Below, piece after piece: positions 7,000 through 15,664 of a stretch of DNA of 64,000 bases. How positions within the stretch are numbered: the first letter of the stretch is position 1; each line of letters starts with the position of its first letter. This DNA is from Terriglobales bacterium (GTDB lineage Bacteria; Acidobacteriota; Terriglobia; Terriglobales; Acidobacteriaceae), in NCBI GenBank assembly GCA_025936825.1, contig JAICSO010000002.1, forward strand, positions 1 through 64,000. Reading direction: 5' to 3'. Below the pieces are notes generated by a model. That model worked only from the letters and a program-made list of their open reading frames with translations. It was not told the origin of the DNA and searched no databases. Made by a program: the position numbers and the translations under genes.

Positions 7000-8637
7000 T
7001 CAGCCCTCAGGAACTGCCATTGAGGAGCGACTTCCTCTTTTGTACCAGAGTGCGATCGCCAACAGAGTGGTGAATGACACTACAGCGCCGATGCGCCGGT
7101 CCCATCCCTCATGGAACCTCAGGTCGATTCTGTTTTCTCCACGCGAAATTGGCACCGTCATTTGGTAATGCTGCGTCATCCCGGCGTGCTCATGACGGCC
7201 ATTTACGGTCACTTCCCAACTCGGGTAATTGAAGAGCTTCAGAATCAATTCACCGGGTGCGCTGGCCTGCTCAGTAATGACGCGGTGCTCTGCATCCCAA
7301 AGCTGGATCATAATGTTTGCCGCTCCGTCGCCTTCGAACTTAACCAGCGGTGCATTTTGATCGACATCATACGGGTCGGTACCCGTCGGCGCGTATTCAT
7401 CCACCCCTTCGTTGCCAATTCGGTCGTGTTGATTGTCGACCATTTCCCAGAGATCACCGGTGTGGTCCCACCACGGCGCGAGAATCCGTTGCGCGCCAAC
7501 CAGAACCGATACCAGGAGCACAAGGCAAACCAAGCCTCGGGCCCACCACTTCTGAATCGCGAAGGTGACTGCCAAGGCCAACGCGACGTTAAACACCAAC
7601 AACCATCGCCAGGGAAACTGGACGTAACGCAATTCAGGCAAATACTTCCATAGCGGAGACGTGATGAAGAGCATGATCAGCGCAGAAAACGCTCCGAGCA
7701 CGAGCATCGTTCGCCAGAATCTTGCCGCCCTTTTCGCGCGCGACAAAAAAAGCATGATCGCAAGGACCGCGAATTCGCAAACCGCCAGCCACGAAACCAG
7801 ATGGTTGAACTTGTCGTGCTCGACATCGGTGGTGTGGGCGAAAATGAAATTTTCCTGTGGACGTACACCCGGCGATAGCACCTGATCGAGGCTCACCCAG
7901 GTCCGCTGATGCCAAACAGGCAGCAAGTAGACTGCTGCAACCGCCGCCCCGGCGATCACCGCGATGGCTGCATAGAAGAGGACGTTCCACCGCCGACTGG
8001 AAATCGCGATCCAAATGACGAGTACCCCGAGCATGTAGTGCATCATCACTGCGCTTGGAATATTCGTGAGCCAACCCGCCGCCAACAGCAGAGCAATTGG
8101 CGCAACCATCCGCTGTCCCCGCGCTTCGAGTCGAAGCACGCAGAGCAGCAGTAACGGCAGATACGTGGCCGCGAGCAATTCGGCGAACGCGCTCCGCCAG
8201 TAAACAATGATGAGGTGATACGGATTCAGCGCGTAAACACTTGCCGCAATCAACGCGTTGTTTGGCGAAAGCCAGTTCTTCGCTGCGGCAAACATCGATA
8301 GCCCTGCCAGTGTTAATGCCAACCAAACGAATACTCCGGGGACGATCTTCCACGGAAGAAGGGCACTCAGAATCCCGCCGAGGGTCCATGAGACGGGTGG
8401 ATAGAAAATGAACCGGGCCTCGCCATATCCGTAGTGCGCCCACGCTGCCCAGTGCGGATAAACAACCCCTTGCCTCCAGTGATCAAGCACTTCTACCCAG
8501 GAGTTGAAGTGAAACTCGAAGTCGTGGCCCGAAGGAATGCCGTAGTGAAACCAGGGAACCAGAGCGCAAAACGAGACACACGCGAGCACAAGTATCGCGG
8601 CAAGCCAAAACCGTAGCGATGTTTGTCCCCCATCCAC
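7000..8637 (-). CDS. Polytopic membrane protein, GT-C / PTPS-related type
   Basis: A 545-residue protein with about ten hydrophobic segments and a soluble C-terminal domain of about 130 residues, fitting the 6-pyruvoyl-tetrahydropterin-synthase-related membrane family of the GT-C glycosyltransferase superfamily. The first loop carries an acidic motif (GHDFEFHF, about 36-43) where GT-C enzymes bind lipid-phosphosugar donors. A role in transferring sugars to lipids or proteins at the membrane is inferred. The start is GTG at 8637 without a good ribosome site. A well-placed GGAGGGG plus ATG just upstream (near 8664) is in another frame, so a frameshift near the 5' end is possible. Confidence 0.75.
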   Translation of the reverse strand: MDGGQTSLRFWLAAILVLACVSFCALVPWFHYGIPSGHDFEFHFNSWVEVLDHWRQGVVYPHWAAWAHYGYGEARFIFYPPVSWTLGGILSALLPWKIVPGVFVWLALTLAGLSMFAAAKNWLSPNNALIAASVYALNPYHLIIVYWRSAFAELLAATYLPLLLLCVLRLEARGQRMVAPIALLLAAGWLTNIPSAVMMHYMLGVLVIWIAISSRRWNVLFYAAIAVIAGAAVAAVYLLPVWHQRTWVSLDQVLSPGVRPQENFIFAHTTDVEHDKFNHLVSWLAVCEFAVLAIMLFLSRAKRAARFWRTMLVLGAFSALIMLFITSPLWKYLPELRYVQFPWRWLLVFNVALALAVTFAIQKWWARGLVCLVLLVSVLVGAQRILAPWWDHTGDLWEMVDNQHDRIGNEGVDEYAPTGTDPYDVDQNAPLVKFEGDGAANIMIQLWDAEHRVITEQASAPGELILKLFNYPSWEVTVNGRHEHAGMTQHYQMTVPISRGENRIDLRFHEGWDRRIGAVVSFTTLLAIALWYKRGSRSSMAVPEG

Positions 8638-8791
8638 TGCCCATGAGAATACAGGACTGGCGGCTCGCGACTCCCATCAACCCCTCCTGTGATTCGGGTC
8701 ACAGCCTGAAGCGCAAGTGCCCCATACAGTAAACCCAGTGCCCATGCGTTATCGAGGGCAAAGCCTGTGTGCGGCGTCTCGAGGGGCGACC

Positions 8792-9583
8792 ATGAATATG
8801 CGGGAAAACGATCGTGCTGCGTGGCTGTATGGACCTCTGGCCCGCTGTCGGGCCGTGTTTGCGACAAAGTCCGTCCCGTGGCGCATCGTCTTGCTCGGAC
8901 CTCCGGGAGTCGGCAAGGGGACGCAGGCCGCATTTCTTACCCAGCAGCTAGGCGCGTGCCATCTTTCCACTGGCGACGTGTTTCGCGCGGCGCGCAGCCA
9001 GCGCGATAAGACACCTTCGCCGGTGATGGCTGCTGCACTGGAATACATGAGCCACGGACATCTCGTTCCCGATGAAATTGTCTGGCAGATGGTGTGTGAG
9101 CGCGTCACCTGTTTGCGGTGCCAGGGTGGCTTCGTGCTCGACGGCTTCCCCCGCACGCTTGCGCAAGCCGACTCACTCCGCAAGTTGATGGAGAAGGAGC
9201 AACTCAAGCTGGACGCGGTGGTGAATTACGTTTTGCCGCCGGCCGAGATCGTTGCCCGCATCAGTGGGCGTCGCACCTGCGACAAGTGCAAAGCAATTTT
9301 CCATGTGACCTCGCAACCTCCCCTACTCCAGGGAATTTGCGATCACTGCGGCGGTCGCTTGTATCAGCGGGAAGACGATCATCCAGAATCGAGTGCCGTT
9401 CGCCTGGACGCCTACGAAAAGAGCACCGCGCCGCTGATCCAGTTCTATCGCAACCGCGGGTTGCTGGTGACGGTCGTGGCTACCGGATCTCCCTCTGAAA
9501 TCTTCCAGCGCACAGCGACAGCATTGCAGGCGCGCAGGGAGTCGGGACAGGCGTTGCGACCGGCGACATCGGTCGCATACTAA
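8792..9583 (+). CDS. adk: Adenylate kinase with zinc-binding LID
   Basis: Catalyses ATP + AMP to 2 ADP. The P-loop GPPGVGKGTQ follows an unusual N-terminal extension of about 35 residues; most adenylate kinases start right at this strand. DGFPRT and the AMP-binding GDVFR region are present. The LID carries four zinc cysteines (CDKC and CDHC) and an RLYQREDD segment. The ATG at 8792 is chosen because GAGGGGCGACC precedes it; an upstream ATG at 8717 has no such site. It stands alone, away from any ribosomal protein cluster, so it may be a second copy. Confidence 0.88.
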   Translation: MNMRENDRAAWLYGPLARCRAVFATKSVPWRIVLLGPPGVGKGTQAAFLTQQLGACHLSTGDVFRAARSQRDKTPSPVMAAALEYMSHGHLVPDEIVWQMVCERVTCLRCQGGFVLDGFPRTLAQADSLRKLMEKEQLKLDAVVNYVLPPAEIVARISGRRTCDKCKAIFHVTSQPPLLQGICDHCGGRLYQREDDHPESSAVRLDAYEKSTAPLIQFYRNRGLLVTVVATGSPSEIFQRTATALQARRESGQALRPATSVAY

Positions 9584-9651
9584 AACTGCGTCCTCTACCC
9601 TACCTGCGGAACTCAGCGCGATGTCGCGACTCTTTGTGCGTTTGGCGCGCG

Positions 9652-9876
9652 TTAAGGGGCGCTGTCGTGCGCCATCTTCAGTATGGGCAATGGGATGCGG
9701 ATGCGCTTGAGTTGTCCGGATTTTGTTTCGACAGCATCCACGAGAACCAATTCGGCGGTGACCACGATTGGTTCTCCGGCAACTTCGAACTTCTCGCCAT
9801 AGAGTTTCATCTGACTTCCTTGCGTGAAGCCCAAGTGCTTCAGCCGAGTACTAAGCGGTCTCGGCGTCGGTACCAT
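9652..9876 (-). CDS. Conserved-looking small protein of unknown function
   Basis: A 74-residue cytosolic protein with alternating hydrophobic and charged residues (KLYGEKFEV, PIVVTAELVLVDAVE, IRIPLPIL) typical of a small beta-rich fold. The ATG at 9876 is preceded by AAAGGATCCTCC. A perfect TATAAT lies about 45 bases upstream. The overlapping plus-strand frame (9634-9951) has no such signals or protein-like pattern. No function is recognised. Confidence 0.55.
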   Translation of the reverse strand: MVPTPRPLSTRLKHLGFTQGSQMKLYGEKFEVAGEPIVVTAELVLVDAVETKSGQLKRIRIPLPILKMAHDSAP

Positions 9877-9919
9877 GGAGGATCCTTTCAGGAAGAGCTG
9901 GGAACGGAAGCGGCAGCCC

Positions 9920-9948
9920 ATTATAAACACGGTGGCAGCAATCGTGCA
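9920..9948 (-). promoter_or_regulatory. Candidate promoter for the small gene at 9652-9876
   Basis: On the minus strand a perfect TATAAT (complement of 9920-9925) is preceded 17 bases upstream by the weak -35 TGCACG. It would start transcription near 9913, about 37 bases before the ATG. Confidence 0.4.
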
Positions 9949-10003
9949 TAGGGGCCCCCGAGGTTTTTCCCAAGCGCCGAAATTGCAACTTCTCTATACC
10001 GCG

Positions 10004-10501
10004 CTAGGGTTTGGGCTTTTCAGTAGGCAGAGGTACGTTGGGCCGCAGCAGGTACGTACGCTGGCTGTTATGAGGATCGTGGCAGGAAAGGCATTCACCC
10101 TTCATATACGGGACCTCATCCATGGCCGCTTTCTCGTGGCAGGAGTAGCAGATTTTGTCTTTCGGCAGAACGAGCATGATGGAAGTCTTTCCATCCGCAA
10201 TACTGACCACATGGCAAACGGTACAGGCGTGAGCGAAATCGAAGTGAACGGATTGACCTTTCGTCCTCTCCGCGTGGCAGGAGAGGCACTCGCTGCCTGC
10301 TGGAAGGTTCCGATGATCGGCGGCTAAGGCGGGCGCAGCCAAGGACAGAATACAAACAACGAAGCACCACAGGATCTCGACCGAAAGCCCGTGAAACGGA
10401 CGGCCCAGCTTAGCCCAGCGCGGCAGCGCTGGGTAGAGTCGCGATGAACGAGCTAGTCCCAGAGGGACGGCCAAGCGCTCCGAGGGTAAGGCGCCACTCA
10501 C
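10004..10501 (-). CDS. Tetrahaem c-type cytochrome (doubled CXXCH type)
   Basis: Four haem-c sites are visible: CLSCH, CTVCH, CYSCH and CLSCH, the last followed by DPHNS as in doubled-CXXCH proteins. A hydrophobic export segment (ILWCFVVCILSLAAPALAA, about 43-61) should place it in the periplasm, where it could pass electrons. The frame opens at GTG 10501, overlapping the stop of the upstream binding protein as GTGA. However, the first about 40 residues are encoded by a copy of the composite hairpin repeat, and no better start exists before the signal segment. Either the N-terminus is an odd extension or an unrecognised start is used. Last gene of the operon. Confidence 0.8.
   Translation of the reverse strand: MSGALPSERLAVPLGLARSSRLYPALPRWAKLGRPFHGLSVEILWCFVVCILSLAAPALAADHRNLPAGSECLSCHAERTKGQSVHFDFAHACTVCHVVSIADGKTSIMLVLPKDKICYSCHEKAAMDEVPYMKGECLSCHDPHNSQRTYLLRPNVPLPTEKPKP
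10384..10472 (+). repeat. Composite three-hairpin repeat, copy 2
   Basis: Contains GGCCCAGCTTAGCCCAGCG with CGCTGGG as its closing arm, then TAGTCCCAGAGGGACGGCC. It has the same order of dyads as at 2510-2590 and 56262-56346. It lies inside the 5' end of the tetrahaem cytochrome reading frame, antisense to it. Confidence 0.7.
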
Positions 10502-12402
10502 CTGGCATCTCCTGTCGGCGTGAAGCTCACTCCCGCAATCGTGTCCCCGGATGCTAGATACGCGCGAATTTTGGCACGATCAGCGCCGGATGCACTGGCC
10601 GCCTCCACGAAAACATTCAGAGCTTTCTCCAAAGGCGTTCCTTCCGGCAAGCGGAAAATCCACGGGACGTTTGTCGTCGTCAGCATTCGGTCCGACGAAA
10701 TCGCGATCACCGGAACAAACGCCTTCGACCCGATCTGCTCGGCCAGGTGCGCAGCATTGCGATCCAGCGCGATCACGCCGACGACGCCTTCCTGATACAC
10801 AGCATTTACTAAACCGGTTGAAGCCTTGCCCCACGCAACATGGCTTGGAACGGCGACAAGTGTGTAGTGACGTCCCGACGTCTCCAACTTCTGCACAGCG
10901 TTCACGGTTTCAGGCAAAGCAATCGCCCTTTCCGCACCTGGCCCGAACACCGCAATCTTGATCTCCGGCGAATTTGAGAGCGGCGTGGTTGCTGGCCCGT
11001 AGTATTCAACGCCATCTTCACCAACCTTCGCGTATGCCTGCACCTTTTCCATCGTGATGCGGCGGTAAGTGATCTTGCCGTCGCGTACTGTCCCTAGAAA
11101 CAGCGGGCTGATGTTCTTGCAGTTGGGATCGAACACCATGTGCCCGGTGACGCCGTCATATTCAGTCACACCGGTGAGCACATCGCGAATCCGCCCACGG
11201 TTGAGACCTGCGCGACAGATCGACTGCAGCAGCACCTGCATGGCGTCATACGCAAGCGCGGCGAAATGGTCGGGCTTTTCGTGGTATTGCGCTTCAAACC
11301 GGGCATTGAATTCCAGCCACTTCTGCGTACGCTGGCTGGGATCATAGGGATAAACCGCCTCAAATCCTTCTGCGGCAGGTCCAGCGGCTTTGATTAATTC
11401 ATCGCCGACTGTGCGATGGCTGCCAAAAACACGCTGCTTCATGCCGAGTTCGCGCATTTCTTTCAAGATCTCAGCCGCGGGCCCCTGGTCGGTCCACAAA
11501 ACAATCGCATCGACGCCGGTGTCGTTGATGACGCCGAGCTGGTGACGAAAATCGGTATCGCCGGGGAAGAATTTTTGTTCGATCGCGACGGGATGTCCCA
11601 ACCGTCGCGAGGCATCGCGAAACTTGATTACGCCAAAGCGTCCATAGCGATCGTTCACACGTAGAAGGGCGACCCGCTTCAGTCCGAGGTCTGTGTAAAT
11701 GTGCCGCGCCAGGGTGTATCCCTGCACACGGTCATCTTGGAGGTCGGTGAAGTACCATGGAATGATCGTCTCGGGAATCGTGGGGTCGGTAGACGCACTG
11801 TTAATCAGCGGCGTCTCCGCCTTCAGCGTAAGGCGAAGGGCAATGTGAGTAGATTCCCCGCTGATCGAGCCGAACATGGCCCAGACCTTGTCGTCATAGA
11901 TCATCTTCACAGCGTCGTTTGAAGCCGAGCCCCAGATTGCCGAATCCTTGTCGGGACCTTGCGTCGCCAGCCGGCTATTCTGCCAGTTGTCATAATCGTT
12001 ATGCGTGATGATGCGAAATGGTTTGCCGCAATAACCGCCGGCCGCATTCGCCTCGTCCACGGCCAACTCCGCGCCGTTCAACATGCGATGACCAAGCGCC
12101 TGATCGGGATGATCGTACAGAGGCGCCAGAAAGCCGATGCGAATCTCATCCAGGGTTTTGAGATCAGGGTCGGGAATATCCCGCGCCGCACCGTTGTACT
12201 CGATCAGGTCGTTATAGTGCTCGTAGTACGGCTTCTGAAACTTCGCGTATGGGCGCAGATCGTCTGGTGCGCCGGCGTACGGATGCAATGACCGAGGAGC
12301 GGGACGCTCTGGGGGATTGCTTCCGCACGAGCAGGTGCCCGTCTGAGCACCTGCTGCGCACGTCAGGAACGCGGAGAGCACAATGGGCAGTATGCGGCGC
12401 AT
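10498..12402 (-). CDS. Periplasmic branched-chain-amino-acid-type binding protein, two receptor domains
   Basis: A 634-residue exported protein (signal peptide residues 1-20, MRRILPIVLSAFLTCAAGAQ). A type I periplasmic binding domain of the Peripla_BP_6/LivK kind runs from about 70 to 430 (IRIGFLAPLYDHPDQ, DDKVWAMFGSISGES, SASTDPTIPETI). A shorter second receptor-like region covers about 460-634 (IKIAVFGPGAER, VVGVIALDRNAAHLAEQ). No permease or ATPase gene is near, so it may act as a sensor or as a chaperone of a periplasmic substrate. The ATG at 12402 is preceded by CAGGAGTAACACC; a longer frame to 12801 only shadows the gene upstream. It sits 4 bases after the RidA-like gene and overlaps the cytochrome gene. 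Confidence 0.85.
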   Translation of the reverse strand: MRRILPIVLSAFLTCAAGAQTGTCSCGSNPPERPAPRSLHPYAGAPDDLRPYAKFQKPYYEHYNDLIEYNGAARDIPDPDLKTLDEIRIGFLAPLYDHPDQALGHRMLNGAELAVDEANAAGGYCGKPFRIITHNDYDNWQNSRLATQGPDKDSAIWGSASNDAVKMIYDDKVWAMFGSISGESTHIALRLTLKAETPLINSASTDPTIPETIIPWYFTDLQDDRVQGYTLARHIYTDLGLKRVALLRVNDRYGRFGVIKFRDASRRLGHPVAIEQKFFPGDTDFRHQLGVINDTGVDAIVLWTDQGPAAEILKEMRELGMKQRVFGSHRTVGDELIKAAGPAAEGFEAVYPYDPSQRTQKWLEFNARFEAQYHEKPDHFAALAYDAMQVLLQSICRAGLNRGRIRDVLTGVTEYDGVTGHMVFDPNCKNISPLFLGTVRDGKITYRRITMEKVQAYAKVGEDGVEYYGPATTPLSNSPEIKIAVFGPGAERAIALPETVNAVQKLETSGRHYTLVAVPSHVAWGKASTGLVNAVYQEGVVGVIALDRNAAHLAEQIGSKAFVPVIAISSDRMLTTTNVPWIFRLPEGTPLEKALNVFVEAASASGADRAKIRAYLASGDTIAGVSFTPTGDAR

Positions 12403-12406
12403 GGTG

Positions 12407-12889
12407 TTACTCCTGAGGACTGGGCTTCTGGAAGATGGCAATTGCTTCGATCTCCACCAGTAAGTCTGGCCGGCAGAGAATCGCTTGAATGCCCGTGGAA
12501 GCGGGTACCGGATTAAGACGCTGCTCTCTATACAACTGTGTCCGCTCCTCATTGAAGGCTTGATAGTCGCGCTCGATATCGCGCAGGTAACAAGTGGTGC
12601 GGACGATGTCTTTCCATGTCGCGCCCTCCGACTCCAGCAGCGCGGTGATGTTGTCGTATGTGCGGCGCACTTGCGAGCGTAAATCGCCGACATACAGCGT
12701 GCGGCCGTGATCGTCGATGCTTGCCGTGCCGGAAATAAACAGCACGACAAACTTGCCGAGTTCAACACGCATGCCGCGCGAGAACGCGCTTCCGTAGTCA
12801 TAAGCCTCGTTCAGCACGTTCAAGTTGGTGATGGCGCGCTTCTCAATAGGCGCGGTTGTGATTTCGTGAAGTAATTCTGCTAGGCCCAT
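12407..12889 (-). CDS. RidA/YjgF-like protein without the catalytic arginine
   Basis: This 160-residue member of the YjgF/Rid superfamily has the typical strands (VVLFISGTASIDDHG, TTCYLRDIERDYQAFNEE, LVEIEAIAIF). True RidA imine deaminases carry an Arg in the PARS(T) motif before the EIEAIA strand. Here the segment reads NPVPASTGIQ, so that Arg is absent and deaminase activity is doubtful. It may bind a small carbonyl ligand or belong to a divergent Rid subgroup. A good ribosome site (AAAGGAGAACCT) precedes the ATG. It lies in the eight-gene operon between the Reg_prop protein and the binding protein. Confidence 0.85.
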   Translation of the reverse strand: MGLAELLHEITTAPIEKRAITNLNVLNEAYDYGSAFSRGMRVELGKFVVLFISGTASIDDHGRTLYVGDLRSQVRRTYDNITALLESEGATWKDIVRTTCYLRDIERDYQAFNEERTQLYREQRLNPVPASTGIQAILCRPDLLVEIEAIAIFQKPSPQE

Positions 12890-12912
12890 AGGTTCTCCTT
12901 TGTGTTTTGCCG

Positions 12913-14058
12913 CTACCGCAAAGTCTTTGCAACCCGCATTGCTGATTTACCCTGTCTTCCTTCGTGTGCCTTAGTGACCTTCGTGGTGGAATTGTCTTTG
13001 ACCCGAATTCCGTGACTCAATCCCTCAGCTGTCGCCACCCAGATGTCGTCGCCCTGAAAGTCCACGCCGAGGATATAGTTGTGCGCCGGGGCAGTCGTGA
13101 CCGCGATTGGCGTGATGTTTCCGTCCGCATCGCGCACCAGCATCTCCGGTCTGTGGGTGTCCATTGCGGGACGATACACAGCCCAATTGGTGCCGTCGTA
13201 ATAGGCGAGGCCTTTGTCGGTTGAAAACCACGCGCGATCGCCGTCAACGCCTTTCACCTGGCTGGTGAAGTTGCTGGGCAGTCCGCTGTCTTTATTCAGG
13301 AAGTTGTGCCAGTTGCGGCCGTCGTACCGGCTGGCACCGAAGTAGGTCGAGACCCAGAGGATCTTGTTCACGTAGCTGACCGAAGTGGTGATCTCGTGAA
13401 TCAGCCCCTGGTCTTTGAAGAGCACCAGCTCGGTCTCGCCGTCGGGATCGTTGTAGTCCTTCCAGCGCTCGGTCTTGACGTCGTACTCAAGAACGCCTCC
13501 GCCCCAAACGGCGTAGTACACCTTATCTTCCGCAGGACTGACGGCATAAACCCAAATCTCGAACATCGGCGTGTTGCGTTCGTTAAACAGGGCCCACTGT
13601 CCGGTACGAGTGTTGTACCGGCTGGCGCCAGCAGCGGTCGCGGTCCAGACGTAATCGCCGTAAATGCCAACGCCGTACACGATGTCATTGCTGAGACCTG
13701 AATTGAGCTGCGTGAAAGTGTCGATGCGGCCGGGGGAGATTCGGTTCAGTCCGCCCATTGTTCCGGCCCACACGTCCCCTGTGTTCTTGTCGAGCGCGAG
13801 TGAGAGGACAGCTTGATGGGCCATGCCGTCCGCCGGGCGATATATCTTCCACTTACCGTTCTCATAAACGCCGAGTCCATTGTCGGTCCCAGCCCAGACA
13901 CGATTGCCGTCGACCAGGACGCAAAAGACGTGGTTGTTGGGCAAACCATCCGCGATCGTGAAATTCTCCCAACGGAACATCGGCATATTGGGCGGGGCCG
14001 CCACCGCAGGAAGCGCGAGAACTGCGGCGGCGGTGAGGTAAAGGATTGTTCTTCTCAT
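12913..14058 (-). CDS. Secreted beta-propeller with Reg_prop-type repeats
   Basis: A 381-residue exported protein (signal peptide MRRTILYLTAAAVLALPAVAA). Repeated strands of the form VWAGTDNGLGVY, VWAGTMGGLNRI, VWTATAAGASRY, LWVSTYFGASRYDG, AWFSTDKGLAYYDG and IWVATAEGLS mark the propeller normally found on the sensor side of hybrid two-component systems. Here it stands alone with no membrane or kinase part. The C-terminal 28 residues or so are encoded by CACGAAGG/CGCAAAG repeat DNA and do not look like a folded domain. Its ATG overlaps the original stop of the upstream YVTN gene as ATGA. Confidence 0.8.
   Translation of the reverse strand: MRRTILYLTAAAVLALPAVAAPPNMPMFRWENFTIADGLPNNHVFCVLVDGNRVWAGTDNGLGVYENGKWKIYRPADGMAHQAVLSLALDKNTGDVWAGTMGGLNRISPGRIDTFTQLNSGLSNDIVYGVGIYGDYVWTATAAGASRYNTRTGQWALFNERNTPMFEIWVYAVSPAEDKVYYAVWGGGVLEYDVKTERWKDYNDPDGETELVLFKDQGLIHEITTSVSYVNKILWVSTYFGASRYDGRNWHNFLNKDSGLPSNFTSQVKGVDGDRAWFSTDKGLAYYDGTNWAVYRPAMDTHRPEMLVRDADGNITPIAVTTAPAHNYILGVDFQGDDIWVATAEGLSHGIRVKDNSTTKVTKAHEGRQGKSAMRVAKTLR
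12914..12995. repeat. CGCAAAG / CACGAAGG word repeat inside a coding 3' end
   Basis: Minus-strand words CACGAAGGTCACTAAGGCACACGAAGG and CAAAGACTTTGCGGTAG (given in pieces of repeat words CACGAAGG and CAAAG) form the end of the Reg_prop gene including its stop. The same type of word is intergenic at 57640-57680 and in the CACAGAGG elements. Confidence 0.55.
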
Positions 14059-15664
14059 AACGTCCTCAAGTACTCAATAAGGTCGTTCAGTTCATCCTTT
14101 CGTCAGATCGTTGGTCACGCCGTGCTGATCCTTGGGATTGAAAATGGTCCAGATTTCCTCCAGCGACCGCGCGGCTCCGTCGTGCAGATAAGGAGCGGAA
14201 TAGGCCACATCGGGAAGTTGCGGGGTATCCACAAGTGACGACCGGTCTGTCGCGCGACCAGTGCCAACGTCGAAAGACGTACTTCTCGGTGCGCGGGCCG
14301 CACTCCGTCGGCAGATCGGGATTGCCACCGTTCCACTTGTAAGGCTGCGTGCCCATCAGGTTTTCGATCGATCGGTTATCGACGATGTCGACGCCGAAGC
14401 CGTCCGGTTCCAGGTCCCACTCCAGGCCATCGAAGGTCGTGTCGAGATGGCAACTGGCGCAGCTAAACTGTCCTTGAAACGAGAAGCGAGCGTCATTGAA
14501 CAGTTGCTCGCCACGACGCAGTGGGGTGGTCGTCTTCGGCCCGCCAAGATCGAAATTAAAAGCAACTTTGGATGTGGCGGTATTGAGAACCGAGATAGTG
14601 TCATCCATACGATTCGCCACATAAAGGCGGTGGCCGTCAGGGGAGAGCACGATGCCCCGCGGATTGCGACCGACGGGAATTCGCGTGATGACGTAGTTCG
14701 AGGACGCGGAGAGGTCATTGGTCGCGTCCTTTCCATGTGTGCGCGAGAACTTCAGCAGTGCAGGCACATTGATTGCCGTGATCGTGTTCGATCCTGCAGC
14801 GCTGACGAATAACTTCGTGCGGTCCGGGGTGATCGCAGTGCTGAACGGCAGTGCAAAGTATCGGTCAAGCTCGTCAATAGGGAGGGGAACTGCGCTCTCG
14901 AAGCCTGGCCCAAAAAGAACGATCGAATTGACGAACGCTCCTCCATGCTCCACGTGGGCAAGCGGCACCAGGTTTCTCGGGCGAAGCACTGTGGCAGCCC
15001 CGAGTTGACCATCAGACGCAATCGCGAGATGAAATACACCCGCGGAGTTGTGCAGCGGAATGCGGTCTATCACGCGCCGGGTGATCGTGTTGATAACCGT
15101 AATCTCCGACTCGGGCGGACCTCGCCGCGCATTGATGGCCGGGTAGATATGACTGCAGTACAAGCGCGTCCCATCCGTCGACAGAGCCAGGTAACTTGCA
15201 CCGCGTCCTCCCTCAAGCCGCTTGAGTTCTTTTCCAGTTCGAAGGTCGATGACGGAGATGTCGCTGCTCAGGCGATTGGCTACGTAGAGCACTTCGCCCT
15301 TCTTGTCTGCCACGGCACTGATCGGCTCGAAGCCAGCCTTCAGTGTCGCGACGGTTTCCAGTTTCTGCGTGTCGATTACTGAAACCGTGTCATCCCACGA
15401 GTTCGCGATGTAGACTTGCCGGCCGTTGGCCGAGACACTCAGTCCGCGCGGAATGTGACCGACACGGATCACTTTGACCACGCCGCCCGTTGTCGTGTCT
15501 ACAACGCGGAGTTCATCGCTATTTTCGCAAGCTACATACAGCCGCCGCCCGTCAGGCGACACCGCCAATTCGCCAGGCGAGAGAAACTTCAGCAGCAGGT
15601 CGCCAGGTCGAGTGGCCGCGGTGGCCGCCGCGCACAGCAGGAAGATGGAGAAGAGTCGAATCAC
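14055..15664 (-). pseudogene. YVTN beta-propeller / dihaem cytochrome gene with internal deletion and frameshifts
   Basis: An exported protein (MIRLFSIFLLCAAATAA) with an N-terminal YVTN propeller (repeats such as LYVACENSDELRVVD, VYIANSWDDTVSVID, LYVANRLSSDISVID) followed by a cytochrome-c-peroxidase-like domain with one haem site, CASCH. The open frame ends at 14087, but from about 14275 its residues are nonsense. The expected continuation (FDVGTG, VDTPQLPDV, APYLHDG, NPKDQHGVTNDLTK) lies in a second frame. The final DELNDLIEYLRTL lies in a third frame, after an extra G at 14096-14097. The second haem site that should lie between TEKYVFR and FDVGTG is missing, so about 80-100 codons seem deleted. 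The restored end gives TTATGA, overlapping the next start. The start is GTG, overlapping the upstream stop as GTGA. Confidence 0.8.

Noticed and set aside
9634-9951. 105-residue plus-strand frame
   Set aside because: The minus-strand frame at 9652-9876 has a ribosome site, a TATAAT and a more protein-like sequence.
12403-12801. N-terminal extension of the binding protein
   Set aside because: It overlaps the RidA-like gene in another frame, has no protein-like pattern, and a strong ribosome site marks ATG 12402.
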